The notes: generated by a model not told the origin, from the letters alone. 64,000 bases of DNA from an uncultured Eisenbergiella sp. (GCA_947598825.1 CANQFM010000005.1:39877-103876), one strand, 5' to 3'. Positions 26,010-36,011 are shown, counted from the first letter of the stretch. Translations and numbers: made by a program.

Positions 26010-28937
26010 ATGGACAGGGTTCCGGGAATATTTGGGCCAGGACATAAAGGAAAAGGGCAGAAAACGTTATGGCCGGAGTCGGAATGGGGCCGGTGGGCGT
26101 TGGCGTATACGCTGCTGTTTATTATTTGCTGTCTGGGCGTATATGCGCCGTTTTATCTTCTGGGAAGAAGCTTTATCTGGCAGACGGACGGGTGGATGCA
26201 GCATTATAAAGCGCTCCTGTTTTATTCGGACTGGCTGAAAGGGATCTGGAAGGAGCTGTGGGAAAACCATCGTCTGGCGGTGCCCAATTTCAGTTTTGGC
26301 CTTGGCGGGGGCAGCGATGTCATTACGACGCTGCACTATTATGTCATTGGGGACCCGTTTGCGTTTCTTTCGGTTTTTGTCCCCGCAGAACATATGGAGC
26401 GTTTCTACGGTGGGATGATCCTTCTGCGCCTGTATCTGTCCGGTATCGCTTTTGGCGGCTTTTGCTTTCAGACGGGCAGGCGGGGCGTATGCGCAGTCCT
26501 GGCGGGGGCGCTGTCCTATGTGTTTTGCGGATTTGCCCTGTACGCGGCGGTGCGTCATCCGTATTTCGCCATGCCCCTGTTATGCCTGCCGCTTTTACTG
26601 ATCGGGGTGGAGCGGATCCTGCAAAAAAAGGGATGGCTCTTTCTGACGCTTTCCGTATTTTTGTCTGCTGTCAGCAATTTTTACTTTTTTTACATGCTGG
26701 TGCTGCTGACTGTTGTGTATGTGGCGCTGCGCCTGTTTTTTGAACTGCGCAGGCAGCCCCGGCAGGCGCTTTGGATGCTTGGGCGGATCGCCTTTTTCTC
26801 CGTGCTTGGCGTGCTTTTGTCCGGATTTCTGCTTCTGCCCGTGCTGCAGGGGTTTTTGTCGGATGCCCGCATGACGGTTTCTTATGACGTTTCCCTGCTT
26901 TATCCGCTGGAACACTATTGCCGTCTCTTCTCCCTGTTTCTTTCCCGGGGGAATTCGTACTGGATGTGCATGGCATTTTCGGTCCCCTGCCTGCCGGCGG
27001 TGATCCTCCTTTTCTCCAAAAGAGGTTCCAAAGGAATAGTAAAGGCGCTGTTTGTGACCGGTGTGGTTTTCCTGGCCTTTCCCATATTTGGGCATATCCT
27101 GAACGGCTTTTCCTATGTGTCGAACCGCTGGTGCTTTGCCTTTGCCATGCTGACCGCCTATATTTTAACGGCGGAGTGGGAGGAACTGATGCGGGCGGGA
27201 AGAAAAGAGGTCTTTCTTTTGTTCGCCGTCTGCTGCGTTTACTTCGGCCTGTGTGTGTTCCTGGAAAAATCCCGCGGCACACAGCCCTATTTTGCGATCG
27301 CCCTTCTGTTTGTCCTTTTGTTTTTCCTGCTCTGGCAGGCGGACGCAGAGCCGCAGAGGGCGCGGTGGACCGGATGGGTCTGCCTGGCCGTCCTCGTGTG
27401 CAATGTGATCGCCAACGGGTATTGGCTCAACGGCCCTGCTGCGGGCAATTATGCCTCGGATTTTATTGAGACGAAGGATGTGGAGGCAAAACAGGAAGCG
27501 AATACGGGCGTAGCGGTGGAAACGGTGGCCAAAAAGGACGGTGTGTCCGCGTTTTACCGCTATTCCGGACGGAGCCTGACGAAGAACGCCTCGATCCTGG
27601 GCGGCCCTTATTCCACGCAGTATTATTGGAGCCTTTCCGATCCGGCGATGGTTGCTTTCCGGCGGGAGATGAATCTTCTGGAATACCGGGACTACGATTA
27701 TGTCGGTTACGATGACCGGACGGCGTTAAACGCGCTGGACAGCGTGCTTTATTATGCGGTGCCCTCTGGAAGCACCCGGTGCATCCCTTACGGCTTTTCC
27801 TATCGGGAGACTGTCGATGTGCGCCAAGAGGAAAACGATGCGGCCCAGGAAGCGTTGAAAAAAGAACTTGGGACGGAGGAACTGACCCAGGAGCAGCAGG
27901 CGGTGATCGACGGCGCGCTGCGTTCCGCTTACGCCGTCTATCGAAACGAGTATGCGCTTCCGCTGGGCTATGTGTACCACAGTTATTTTTTGCAGGATCA
28001 ATGGCAGGAACTGTCCTCCGTCGAAAAGCAGGAAACGCTGCTGCAGACGGCGGTGTTGGAGGAAGCTGCGAAGGGGCTGCCTGAAACAGCTCCGGTGCTG
28101 ACCAGCGTTTCCCTCCCGTTTGAGATCCAGGGCAGCAGCCGCAACGTTACCTGGGAGGACGGCGCCTTTGTGACGACGGCGGACAATGTTTCGGTATCCC
28201 TGCTCTTTACGGGCATGGAGGACAGCGAAACCTATGTCTGCCTTCGGGGATTAACTTTTACCGGCACATCTGCATATGATTTATATTATGGAGGGGATCG
28301 GGTGGATCCCGGGCAGCTTTACAACCGTGTGAACTGGGAATTGCTCTCGTCGGAAAAACAGGAATCGATCAGGCGCAGCGCGCTGTACTGGACGCAGCCG
28401 GATACCGTTGGCATTTCTTTTCGCGCTTCCTCCGGCGCGTCCAAGACGCTGTCCTATCATACTCCGGAATATGCCTGGTTCAATGACCGGCACGATTTCG
28501 ATGTGAACCTGGGCTATGCCCAGGATCCGGTGTCCGAAGTGGTGGTCACCTTTCCCAGCGCCGGCGTTTATTCCTATGATTCCCTGGAGATCGTCTGCCA
28601 GCCGATGGGCCGATATACCCAGCAGGTCTTAAAGCTGGGACAGGAGGGCCTTGAAAATGTCAGGATCGGCACGGATGCGGTGACGGGGGAGATAACGCTG
28701 GAAACGCCCGGGCTTTTGTGTTTGTCCGTTCCGTACCGGAAAGGGTGGCGCGCATTTGTGGACGGGACGGAAACAGATCCGGTCAGGACCAACGGGGTGT
28801 ATCTCGGGATCGCGCTGGAAAAGGGGACCCACAGTATCCGGCTGGAATATGCAACGCCGCTGTGGAAGGAAGGGCTGCTTTTGTCCATCGTCGGCCTGGG
28901 GATCGTGCTGGTGTTACGGGCCGTCCGTTATCAATAA
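26010..28937 (+). CDS. YfhO-family polytopic membrane protein
   Basis: A 975-residue protein. ATG 26010 is chosen for its GAGAGGAGA site; the longer frame to 25935 would run into the upstream leader. About a dozen hydrophobic helices fill residues 30-520, beginning YTLLFIICCLGVYAPFY, with a first-loop motif typical of GT-C folds (QTDGWMQHYKALLFYSDWL). The C-terminal 430 residues are mostly extracellular, beta-rich, ending in one last membrane helix. YfhO-like proteins are thought to transfer sugars from lipid carriers to teichoic acid or protein. It is followed by a regulator under a separate promoter. Confidence 0.85.
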   Translation: MDRVPGIFGPGHKGKGQKTLWPESEWGRWALAYTLLFIICCLGVYAPFYLLGRSFIWQTDGWMQHYKALLFYSDWLKGIWKELWENHRLAVPNFSFGLGGGSDVITTLHYYVIGDPFAFLSVFVPAEHMERFYGGMILLRLYLSGIAFGGFCFQTGRRGVCAVLAGALSYVFCGFALYAAVRHPYFAMPLLCLPLLLIGVERILQKKGWLFLTLSVFLSAVSNFYFFYMLVLLTVVYVALRLFFELRRQPRQALWMLGRIAFFSVLGVLLSGFLLLPVLQGFLSDARMTVSYDVSLLYPLEHYCRLFSLFLSRGNSYWMCMAFSVPCLPAVILLFSKRGSKGIVKALFVTGVVFLAFPIFGHILNGFSYVSNRWCFAFAMLTAYILTAEWEELMRAGRKEVFLLFAVCCVYFGLCVFLEKSRGTQPYFAIALLFVLLFFLLWQADAEPQRARWTGWVCLAVLVCNVIANGYWLNGPAAGNYASDFIETKDVEAKQEANTGVAVETVAKKDGVSAFYRYSGRSLTKNASILGGPYSTQYYWSLSDPAMVAFRREMNLLEYRDYDYVGYDDRTALNALDSVLYYAVPSGSTRCIPYGFSYRETVDVRQEENDAAQEALKKELGTEELTQEQQAVIDGALRSAYAVYRNEYALPLGYVYHSYFLQDQWQELSSVEKQETLLQTAVLEEAAKGLPETAPVLTSVSLPFEIQGSSRNVTWEDGAFVTTADNVSVSLLFTGMEDSETYVCLRGLTFTGTSAYDLYYGGDRVDPGQLYNRVNWELLSSEKQESIRRSALYWTQPDTVGISFRASSGASKTLSYHTPEYAWFNDRHDFDVNLGYAQDPVSEVVVTFPSAGVYSYDSLEIVCQPMGRYTQQVLKLGQEGLENVRIGTDAVTGEITLETPGLLCLSVPYRKGWRAFVDGTETDPVRTNGVYLGIALEKGTHSIRLEYATPLWKEGLLLSIVGLGIVLVLRAVRYQ

Positions 28938-28962
28938 ATTCCTTAATTTTGCGAAATCGCTC

Positions 28963-28991
28963 TTGAGAGGATTCCCCAAATATGGTAAATT
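28963..28991 (+). promoter_or_regulatory. Possible promoter of the MarR-family gene
   Basis: TTGAGA (28963-28968), 17 bases, TAAATT (28986-28991), about 88 bases before the MarR start. The following GTAA...TTAC stretch could be part of an operator but is a poor palindrome. Confidence 0.4.
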
Positions 28992-29078
28992 AGTTATTAC
29001 TACAGGAGATAACAGGGAATTTCTTATTTATGAAGGGGAGAAATCCGCGTTTTGCGGCGCTTTATGCAGGGAGGAAAA

Positions 29079-29519
29079 ATGGACGATAAGAAGTACGACG
29101 CTCTCAGGATAGAGAACCAGTTATGTTTCCCGCTTTATGCGGCTTCCAGAGAAGTCATCAAGCAGTATAAACCTTTTCTGGATGAGATCGGACTGACCTA
29201 CACCCAGTATATCACCATGATGGTGCTGTGGGAGAAAAAGACCGTGACCGTAAAGGAATTGGGAGAAGGGCTTTATCTGGATTCCGGCACGCTTACGCCG
29301 CTCCTTAAGAAAATGGAGTTAAAGGGGCTGGTAGTCCGCAGGCGGTCGGATGAGGACGAAAGGAATCTGAACGTTTCCCTGACGCAGGAGGGGGAACGGT
29401 TGAAAGAAAAGGCGGTCACGATACCGGTGCGGATGGGGAAGTGCCTGAAGATCACGCCCCAGGAGGCGCAGCAACTTTATCAACTGCTTTATAAGCTACT
29501 GGACGGACAGCGGAAGTGA
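29079..29519 (+). CDS. OhrR-like MarR-family regulator
   Basis: A 146-residue protein; start ATG 29079 follows GGGAGG. The N-terminus ENQLCFPLYAASREVIKQY places a Cys at residue 15, the position of the peroxide-sensing Cys of OhrR regulators. The winged helix (VKELGEGLYLDSGTLTPLLK) and the beta wing (RRRSDEDERNLNVSLT) follow. OhrR normally releases DNA when its Cys is oxidised by organic peroxides and controls ohr, but no ohr gene is adjacent. It sits alone before a terminator and the first hybrid kinase, so its target may be elsewhere or itself. Confidence 0.85.
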   Translation: MDDKKYDALRIENQLCFPLYAASREVIKQYKPFLDEIGLTYTQYITMMVLWEKKTVTVKELGEGLYLDSGTLTPLLKKMELKGLVVRRRSDEDERNLNVSLTQEGERLKEKAVTIPVRMGKCLKITPQEAQQLYQLLYKLLDGQRK

Positions 29520-29532
29520 TTTTTGAGGATAA

Positions 29533-29573
29533 CAGGATGAAATGCGCCAGGTGTGTTTCATCCTGGTTTTTTT
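29533..29573 (+). terminator. Terminator after the MarR gene
   Basis: CAGGATGAAA (29533-29542) pairs perfectly with TTTCATCCTG (29556-29565), followed by a run of seven T. It separates the MarR gene from the kinase gene. Confidence 0.85.
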
Positions 29574-29606
29574 GACAAAAGGCTGTGTTTTTAGGAGGAA
29601 CGCCGC

Positions 29607-32204
29607 ATGGAAGGGGATTTTGCGAAGAAAAAGGATCCCGAAAGAGACAGGAGCCTGACGGCAACGGGGATTGTGATCGCCGTTATCGTAGTGCTTCTGA
29701 TAGCCGCTTATTTTAGGATCAATGCGGTGTTGGAACAGCGCTCGCTGAGCCGGCTGGAAGAGGGCGTCAATACGGTCATTGAAGAAGTGACGTCCAAGCT
29801 GGAAAGGGACAGCCGTATCTTAAACGCTACGGCGAAGATCCTGTCCCAGGTGGATAACTATGACATCGATGATATGCGGCGGATCATGGAAGCGACGGCC
29901 CCGCTGTTAGAGACGATGCGGGTTCGGGTGATCCTGTCGGATGAACGGATCCTCACCGCAGACGGCAATGTCACGGATGCAAGCGAGATCGAAGAGATCT
30001 CCTTCGCCCGGGAGGCGCCTCTGGGGGAACATATTTCAAACCGCGTGTACAGCCTCTCCGGCCGGACTCCTGTGCTGCGGCACTTCGTTCCCATTGTCCA
30101 GGATGGAGAAACCGCCGCGCTATTGTATGGCGTGACGGAGCTGGAGAGTCTGCCCCAGGGCCTCAACATTGACAATATTTATAATGCCAGCGCCCATGTT
30201 TATATCATCGATACGAAGACGGGAGATTTTATCCTGGATACGCTGCATGAAGGACTGGGCAATATTTCGGAGTATGCGGCGGAGACGGATGGAAGAGAGA
30301 CAAAGGGGGGAATGGACTGGGAACAGTATACGGAGGATATGCTCCATTTGGGCACGGGCTACGTCGTATACCGCACGCCCCAGACGGACGGCTGGGAATA
30401 CATGTATTATGCGCCGGCCGGGATCAATCAATGGGCCATTGCCGTATCCGTCCCGGAAAAGGAAGCGTTTACCAGCGTCTTTGCCACACGGCGTATCTGT
30501 ATCGTTTTGGGGATATTGCTGGCCGTGACCGTCCTATTATATTATTTATGGGTAAGGAATAACGTCCAGAAATACACGCAGCGTGCGGTGCAGCAGGCGG
30601 TGCTGGCGGAAAAACTGCAGAAGGCGGAAGCGGCTGACCGGGCCAAGAGCGTCTTTTTGTCCAATATGTCCCACGATATCCGGACGCCTATGAACGCCAT
30701 CATCGGTTTTACAACGCTGGCTCAGGCCAATCTGGATAACCGGGAGCGCACCCAGGATTATCTGAAAAAGATCATGTCGTCCAGCAACCATTTGCTTTCT
30801 TTGATCAACGACATCCTGGATATGAGCCGTATCGAATCCGGCAAGCTCAATATTGAAGAAAAAGAATGTTCCATCTCGGAGATCTTCCGGGATATGCGGA
30901 ATATCATCCAGTCGCAGATGTATTCAAAACAGCTTAACTTTTTTATGGATACCATCGACGTGGTGGATGAAGATATTTACTGCGATAAGCTGCATGTGAA
31001 CCAGGTGCTTCTCAATCTTCTCTCCAACGCGATCAAGTTCACGCCCGCCGGGGGCACCGTCGCGCTGACGATCCGGCAGCTTCCCCGCGCGCCCAGGGGA
31101 TATGGCTCCTACGAGATCCGGGTCAAAGATACCGGCATTGGGATGAGCGAGGAGTTTACGAAGCATATTTTTGAGCCTTTTGAACGGGAACGCAATACGA
31201 CGGCCAGCGGCATCCAGGGGACGGGGCTGGGCATGGCGATCACGAAAAACATCATCGATACCATGGGCGGCACCATTGAACTGGTGTCGGAGCAGGGAAA
31301 GGGGACAGAGTTTACGATTCATCTCGATTTCCGCCTGCAGTCGGAGCCAAAGACCGTAGAGGCGGTCCGGGAGCTGGAAGGAATGCGGGCGCTGGTCGTG
31401 GACGACAGCTTTTCCACCTGCGACAGCGTGACCAAAATGCTGCGGCAGATCGGTATGCGTTCCGAGTGGGTGATGCACGGCAAAGAGGCCGTCCTGCACG
31501 CCAGGCAGGCGTATGAACTGGGCGATGAATACCACGCTTACATTATTGATTGGTTCCTTCCGGATCTAAGCGGGCTGGAAGTGGTGCGGCAGATCCGCGC
31601 TATCGTAGGGGACAGCGCGCCCATCATCATCGTGACGGCCTATGACTGGACTGCGTTTGAAGAAGAGGCCCGCAATGCGGGCGCCACGGCTTTCTGCAAC
31701 AAGCCTGTCTTTTTGTCGGAACTGCGGGATGTCTTACTTGCCGCCACGTCCCGGACGGAACCGGAACTGCAGACGGTTTCTATTCCGGATCTGTCCCGGC
31801 AGTTGCAGGGAAAACGGCTTTTGCTGGCGGAGGACAATGAACTGAACCGGGAGATCGCCGAGGAACTGCTTTCCGACAGCGGCTTTGTGGTGGAAACGGC
31901 AGAGGATGGAACCGTGGCGTTAGAAAAGGTGAAAAACTCTGTTCCCGGTTATTATGCGCTGGTTCTGATGGATATTCAGATGCCCCGCATGAATGGCTAT
32001 GACGCCGCCAGGGCCATCCGGGCGCTGGAGGATCCAAAGCTTGCGGCGATCCCGATCGTGGCCATGACTGCCAACGCCTTCGACGAGGACCGGAAACGGG
32101 CGTTGGAATCCGGAATGGACGCCCATATTGCCAAGCCCATCGATATCAAGAAGCTGTTGGAGATGCTGACAGGGATTCTGGGACAGGAGAAAGGGGAAAC
32201 GTAA
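29607..32204 (+). CDS. Hybrid sensor histidine kinase, copy 1
   Basis: An 865-residue membrane kinase. ATG 29607 follows AGGAGG. Membrane helices lie at about residues 17-37 and 296-316 and enclose an extracellular sensor domain of about 260 residues (dCache-like by layout). HisKA has MSHDIRTPMNAI with His at about 356. The ATPase domain has LLSNAIKF, DTGIGM and GTGLGMAI. Two receiver domains follow, the first with VVDDSFST and YIIDWFLPD (about residues 592-715), the second with AEDNELN and VLMDIQMPRMNG (about 737-860). No DNA-binding output is present, so phosphate must pass to another protein. It resembles the gene at 36082 over its full length. A GGDEF protein follows 57 bases later. Confidence 0.92.
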   Translation: MEGDFAKKKDPERDRSLTATGIVIAVIVVLLIAAYFRINAVLEQRSLSRLEEGVNTVIEEVTSKLERDSRILNATAKILSQVDNYDIDDMRRIMEATAPLLETMRVRVILSDERILTADGNVTDASEIEEISFAREAPLGEHISNRVYSLSGRTPVLRHFVPIVQDGETAALLYGVTELESLPQGLNIDNIYNASAHVYIIDTKTGDFILDTLHEGLGNISEYAAETDGRETKGGMDWEQYTEDMLHLGTGYVVYRTPQTDGWEYMYYAPAGINQWAIAVSVPEKEAFTSVFATRRICIVLGILLAVTVLLYYLWVRNNVQKYTQRAVQQAVLAEKLQKAEAADRAKSVFLSNMSHDIRTPMNAIIGFTTLAQANLDNRERTQDYLKKIMSSSNHLLSLINDILDMSRIESGKLNIEEKECSISEIFRDMRNIIQSQMYSKQLNFFMDTIDVVDEDIYCDKLHVNQVLLNLLSNAIKFTPAGGTVALTIRQLPRAPRGYGSYEIRVKDTGIGMSEEFTKHIFEPFERERNTTASGIQGTGLGMAITKNIIDTMGGTIELVSEQGKGTEFTIHLDFRLQSEPKTVEAVRELEGMRALVVDDSFSTCDSVTKMLRQIGMRSEWVMHGKEAVLHARQAYELGDEYHAYIIDWFLPDLSGLEVVRQIRAIVGDSAPIIIVTAYDWTAFEEEARNAGATAFCNKPVFLSELRDVLLAATSRTEPELQTVSIPDLSRQLQGKRLLLAEDNELNREIAEELLSDSGFVVETAEDGTVALEKVKNSVPGYYALVLMDIQMPRMNGYDAARAIRALEDPKLAAIPIVAMTANAFDEDRKRALESGMDAHIAKPIDIKKLLEMLTGILGQEKGET

Positions 32205-32261
32205 TATTCCGTCCTGCAGACGTATGCGCGGCGCAGAAAACCCAAATAGGAGATCGCAGGG

Positions 32262-33983
32262 ATGAAAGAGTATGAAAAGGAAGAAAACAGCCTCTCAGAC
32301 TTTGTAGAGCAGACGCTTTTGGACGGTTTTATGAAGATCGCCAGGGTTAATCTGATCACGGGCGGGTATGAGTTCCTGAAAATGGAAAAAGTACTGCAGG
32401 ACGTTGGATTTTCAGGGATTACCAGTATCTATGATTATATCAGAAAACAGGTGGAGGATAAGCTGGTTCTGTCCGAGTATGCGGCGGAATATCTGAAATT
32501 TTCCGATCCGGTCTATGTGCAGGAGCGGGTCTTTTCCGGCGAGAGGCGGATTGTGCAGAGCTATACCCGCAAGGCGGGAGAAAAATATATATGGGCTACT
32601 TTCAGCATTGTGGTGCCAAAGGACTGCAGCCCCCAAAACCCGTGGGTGGTTTTTGCCTGGCGCGGCGCGGATACGGATACTACGATCATGGTAGACGCCC
32701 TTTCTTCGCTCTCCGCCATCTATTATAAAATTCTGAAGATCAATCTGACCAGGGATACCTTCCAATGCGTCAAGGTAGACAGGGATGAGCAGGAAATGTT
32801 TGTCAAAAAGACCGACAGGATTTCCGAATGGTGGAACCGTTTCGCGGAGCAGGGAAACGTACATCCCGAGGATGAGGAGGTATATCGGCAGTTTACCGGG
32901 ATAGACCGGCTCCGGGCATATTTCAGGGAAGAAAAAACAAAGCTCAGTTGCCGCTACCGGAGGAAGATCGACGGGGAATTCAGATGGGTACAGATGGATC
33001 TGGTTCCCAGTATCGAGTATCGGGAAGAGAATCAGATCCTGATCCTGTATGTGAAGGACGTCCAGGAAGAATACCTCAGGGAACTGCAGACCCGGGAAAA
33101 ACTGTTGGATGGCTACAACCGGGATGCGCTGACGCTACTGTATAACCGGCACAAATACAATGAGGATCTGCAAAAGCTGCAGAAGGAGAGGGAAGGCAGC
33201 CTCACCTGCCTGTATGTGGATGTCAACGGCCTCCATGAACTGAATAACAAACTGGGACACGAAAAGGGCGACAATATGCTCTGCAGCGTGGCGGACGCCC
33301 TGCGCAAATATTTCCCGGAGGGACGGATCTACCGGATCGGCGGAGACGAGTTTGTGATGCTGAGCGACCGGCTGTCCAAACACAGCGTGGAAAGGATCGT
33401 TACGGAGGTACGGCAGGATCTGTGGAAGGATCATTACGAGATCTCCGCAGGCGTGAGCAATATGGATAAAGCCGCGGTATATAAAGCCGTCGGCGCGGCG
33501 GAGCTTTCCATGCGCGCCGACAAGGAAGCCTATTACAGACGCAGAGGCGACCGGCGGCAAAACCGCGCGTTAAATGAAGAACTGGAGCGGATGCTGACAA
33601 AAAAGCAGGACGCGGAAACCTTTTTGAAGGTGATCGCCACGGAGTTTGCGGGCGTGTACTTTGTCAATATGAGGCTGGATACCCTGCGGCACATCTATAT
33701 CCCGAATTATTTCCTGCAGCTTCTGGAAAAGACGGATTTTAGCTACAGCGCGGCGATCCGGTTATATGTGGATAAATATGTAAAAAGCGAATACCAGGAA
33801 CAGTTTCTACAGTGGATCGATTACGAATATTTGACAAAAAGGCTGCTGGAGGAGGGTTCAGTGCAGCTTTCCTACCAGAAGGTGGACGATACCTGGATGA
33901 ACCTTCGCATCCTCGGCGTGGAAGTGGAAAAGAAGCAGGAATGCATTTGGATTTTTTTGGATGAAAAAAGGAACTTGCGATAA
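32262..33983 (+). CDS. GGDEF-domain protein, probable diguanylate cyclase
   Basis: A 573-residue protein, start at ATG 32262 with AGGAG upstream. The first 280 residues are a PAS-like sensory region without membrane helices. The GGDEF domain covers about residues 290-430: LYNRHKYNEDL, DVNGLHELNNKLGHEKGDN and an intact RIGGDEFVML near residue 360. No RxxD inhibitory site is visible five residues before GGDEF. About 140 extra residues follow. It should make cyclic-di-GMP. It lies between the two hybrid kinases, whose receiver domains have no output of their own, so it may be part of their pathway. Confidence 0.88.
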   Translation: MKEYEKEENSLSDFVEQTLLDGFMKIARVNLITGGYEFLKMEKVLQDVGFSGITSIYDYIRKQVEDKLVLSEYAAEYLKFSDPVYVQERVFSGERRIVQSYTRKAGEKYIWATFSIVVPKDCSPQNPWVVFAWRGADTDTTIMVDALSSLSAIYYKILKINLTRDTFQCVKVDRDEQEMFVKKTDRISEWWNRFAEQGNVHPEDEEVYRQFTGIDRLRAYFREEKTKLSCRYRRKIDGEFRWVQMDLVPSIEYREENQILILYVKDVQEEYLRELQTREKLLDGYNRDALTLLYNRHKYNEDLQKLQKEREGSLTCLYVDVNGLHELNNKLGHEKGDNMLCSVADALRKYFPEGRIYRIGGDEFVMLSDRLSKHSVERIVTEVRQDLWKDHYEISAGVSNMDKAAVYKAVGAAELSMRADKEAYYRRRGDRRQNRALNEELERMLTKKQDAETFLKVIATEFAGVYFVNMRLDTLRHIYIPNYFLQLLEKTDFSYSAAIRLYVDKYVKSEYQEQFLQWIDYEYLTKRLLEEGSVQLSYQKVDDTWMNLRILGVEVEKKQECIWIFLDEKRNLR

Positions 33984-34005
33984 AGGAAGGAACCGGTGGA
34001 TACAG

Positions 34006-35640
34006 ATGGTGATCGAAAGAAAAATATTTCGGATGGCCGGTATGGCCGCTGCTATATTGCTTGGCCTGTTTTTGGCCGACAGAACCGGCAGCAATGTCCC
34101 TATAGCGTTGGCGGCGGATCGGACGGTGCGGATCGTCTCCTGCCGGATCGAGGAATCGGAGGTGGTCTGTGAGATCGAAGCCGATCGCGTGCCCTCCAGC
34201 GACGACGGGATCTTTTATCTTTATGCCGACGAAGTGTATGAGGACGGGCCGGACGGGAAAGTAGTTGGCGAGGTGGAAGCGGCGGAAACGGCCGAGGTGC
34301 GTTTCCCGCTGCATTATAACACGGAGGATTCCAATCTGTCCCGGAAATTCCTGGTCGCCATGCAGCGGCACGGCCGGATGGAACAGGTCAGCGACGAACA
34401 CTATATCACCAATCCCGAGGCTCTGGCTCCCTATGCGGCCGAGCGGATGGACAGCGGGATCAAGGGGATTCTGCCGGATCTGGAAAGCGTTGTGGAGGGC
34501 GATCTGGAAGATCTGGGCATCCAGCAGGTCGTTTACAATATGTGTGTGGACGATCTTTGCGCGGATCCTTCCGTGCCCGGCGCCGTTTCTTTCTTTTATA
34601 ACGGGCAGACATGGTATTTTGATGAAGAAAAGATCAGATATTATGATGACATGATCCGTACCTATAATGCCATGGACGTTCAGGTCACTATGGTGCTGCT
34701 GAACCGCGGAGACGGGCTGTTTTCCCAGGATCTGATCCATCCCCGCGCCTTTGGGGCATCCTGTCCGGGCTATGCGCTGAATGTGGAGGAACCCGGCGCG
34801 ACGGCGCATCTGAAAGCGATCGGCGCCTTTTTGGGACAGCGTTACTGCGGCGCTTCGGATCACGGACAGATCGACAACTGGATTCTGGGAAACGAGGTCA
34901 ATGCCCGGACGGAATGGTGGTATACGGATTCCGATTCGCTGGATTTTAACACCAATATCTATGTGAAGGCGTTCCGCATTATTTATAATGAGATGAAGGC
35001 CGTCAATTCCAGTTTCCGGATTTACAATTCCATTGACCAGGAATGGAACCGCAAGTCCAATCCCGGAAGCTTCCTTGCCAGGGATTATCTGGATCGTTTC
35101 AATTACTGGATCAGGCGTGAGGGAAACATTGACTGGGGGCTTTCCTATCATCCCTATAATTCGCCGCTGACGGATCCCTATGCCTGGAACGGGCCTGCGA
35201 AGTGGGTGGGCAGTACGCTTTCCACCCCCTATATCACCATGCAGAATCTGGATATTCTGATCGATTATATGCATCGGCCCGAATTTTTGAATCCGGAGGG
35301 CGAGGTCAGGAGCATTTCCCTGGCTGAGATAGGTTTTACGTCCGCTTTCGGGGAGGAAAACCAGGCTGCCTCGATCGCCTATGGTTATTTAAAAGCGGCT
35401 TCTCTGCCGGATGTGGATGCCTTTATGCTGTTTCGGATGACGGATCACGAGCAGGAGATGGAGAGCAAGCTGTATCTTGGCATCAAGGATATCGACGGAA
35501 ACCGCAAGCTGGGTTACGAGACGTATAAATATCTGGGAACGCCGGACGACGCAGAGGTCAAGGCAAAGGCTTCCGAGATCATCGGTATGGATATTGACCA
35601 AATGATCGCGGAGAAGATCGTCTGGACGCGGGAGGAATAA
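34006..35640 (+). CDS. Secreted DUF5722 glycosidase-like protein
   Basis: A 544-residue protein from ATG 34006 (GGTGG seven bases before); an in-frame ATG at 33961 lies inside the GGDEF gene and has no good site. A signal-like helix (GMAAAILLGLFLADRTG) ends near ALAADR. The body has a beta-sandwich N-terminal part (residues 40-130), then a TIM-barrel-like part with motifs IDNWILGNEVNARTEWWY, LSYHPYNSPLTDPYAW and SLAEIGFTS. Glu in GNEVN and in AEIGF are candidate acid/base and nucleophile, as in retaining glycosidases. Substrate unknown, probably a cell-wall or host polysaccharide. It may be under the same signalling control as the neighbouring kinases. Confidence 0.8.
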   Translation: MVIERKIFRMAGMAAAILLGLFLADRTGSNVPIALAADRTVRIVSCRIEESEVVCEIEADRVPSSDDGIFYLYADEVYEDGPDGKVVGEVEAAETAEVRFPLHYNTEDSNLSRKFLVAMQRHGRMEQVSDEHYITNPEALAPYAAERMDSGIKGILPDLESVVEGDLEDLGIQQVVYNMCVDDLCADPSVPGAVSFFYNGQTWYFDEEKIRYYDDMIRTYNAMDVQVTMVLLNRGDGLFSQDLIHPRAFGASCPGYALNVEEPGATAHLKAIGAFLGQRYCGASDHGQIDNWILGNEVNARTEWWYTDSDSLDFNTNIYVKAFRIIYNEMKAVNSSFRIYNSIDQEWNRKSNPGSFLARDYLDRFNYWIRREGNIDWGLSYHPYNSPLTDPYAWNGPAKWVGSTLSTPYITMQNLDILIDYMHRPEFLNPEGEVRSISLAEIGFTSAFGEENQAASIAYGYLKAASLPDVDAFMLFRMTDHEQEMESKLYLGIKDIDGNRKLGYETYKYLGTPDDAEVKAKASEIIGMDIDQMIAEKIVWTREE

Positions 35641-35673
35641 GAAGCCGTTTGTCTGAAACGGGGAGGAAAGGGG

Positions 35674-35838
35674 GTGCGATGTATGGACCCGATGGATCTG
35701 ATACGGGATAAATTTTCACAGGACTGTTCGATCGGAACCGTCCTGCATCTGGTGATGGCGCATTTTCATCTGTCCGAGGAAGAAGCGCAGGCAAAGATCG
35801 AAGAATATTTTGAGATCGTAGAGGGGTGCGGCAAATGA
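35674..35838 (+). CDS. Small helical protein (54 aa), unknown
   Basis: GTG 35674 is preferred because GGGAGG sits seven bases before it; an in-frame ATG at 35683 is too far. The product is acidic and helical (LHLVMAHFHLSEEEAQAKIE). Its stop overlaps the next micro-gene in an ATGA. Good ribosome site and coupling argue for real translation. Function unknown; a partner for the nearby kinases is only a guess. Confidence 0.55.
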   Translation: MRCMDPMDLIRDKFSQDCSIGTVLHLVMAHFHLSEEEAQAKIEEYFEIVEGCGK

Positions 35839-36011
35839 AGAAATACGGCTTCTACGGATGGGAGACGTATTTTGCCAAAGAGGAAAAACGGCTGCGGTAT
35901 GAATATCTGCGGAGCTGCTTTATACAAAAGCAACGAAAAATGTTGGCGGCACGATCCTTAGAGGATACTGCCGCTCCTTCTTCTGGACATCCTTTTCCCG
36001 GTCTGTTATAA
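35835..36011 (+). CDS. Small basic protein (58 aa), unknown
   Basis: ATG overlaps the stop of the preceding micro-gene. The first 40 residues are basic and aromatic (KKYGFYGWETYFAKEEKRLR). The last 18 run through a hairpin and are low-complexity, so the gene may be truncated. Its end overlaps the -10 box of the next promoter. Confidence 0.4.
   Translation: MKKYGFYGWETYFAKEEKRLRYEYLRSCFIQKQRKMLAARSLEDTAAPSSGHPFPGLL

Noticed and set aside
33739..35274. 511-residue minus-strand frame
   Set aside because: Lies opposite the GGDEF and DUF5722 genes, without start signals or motifs.
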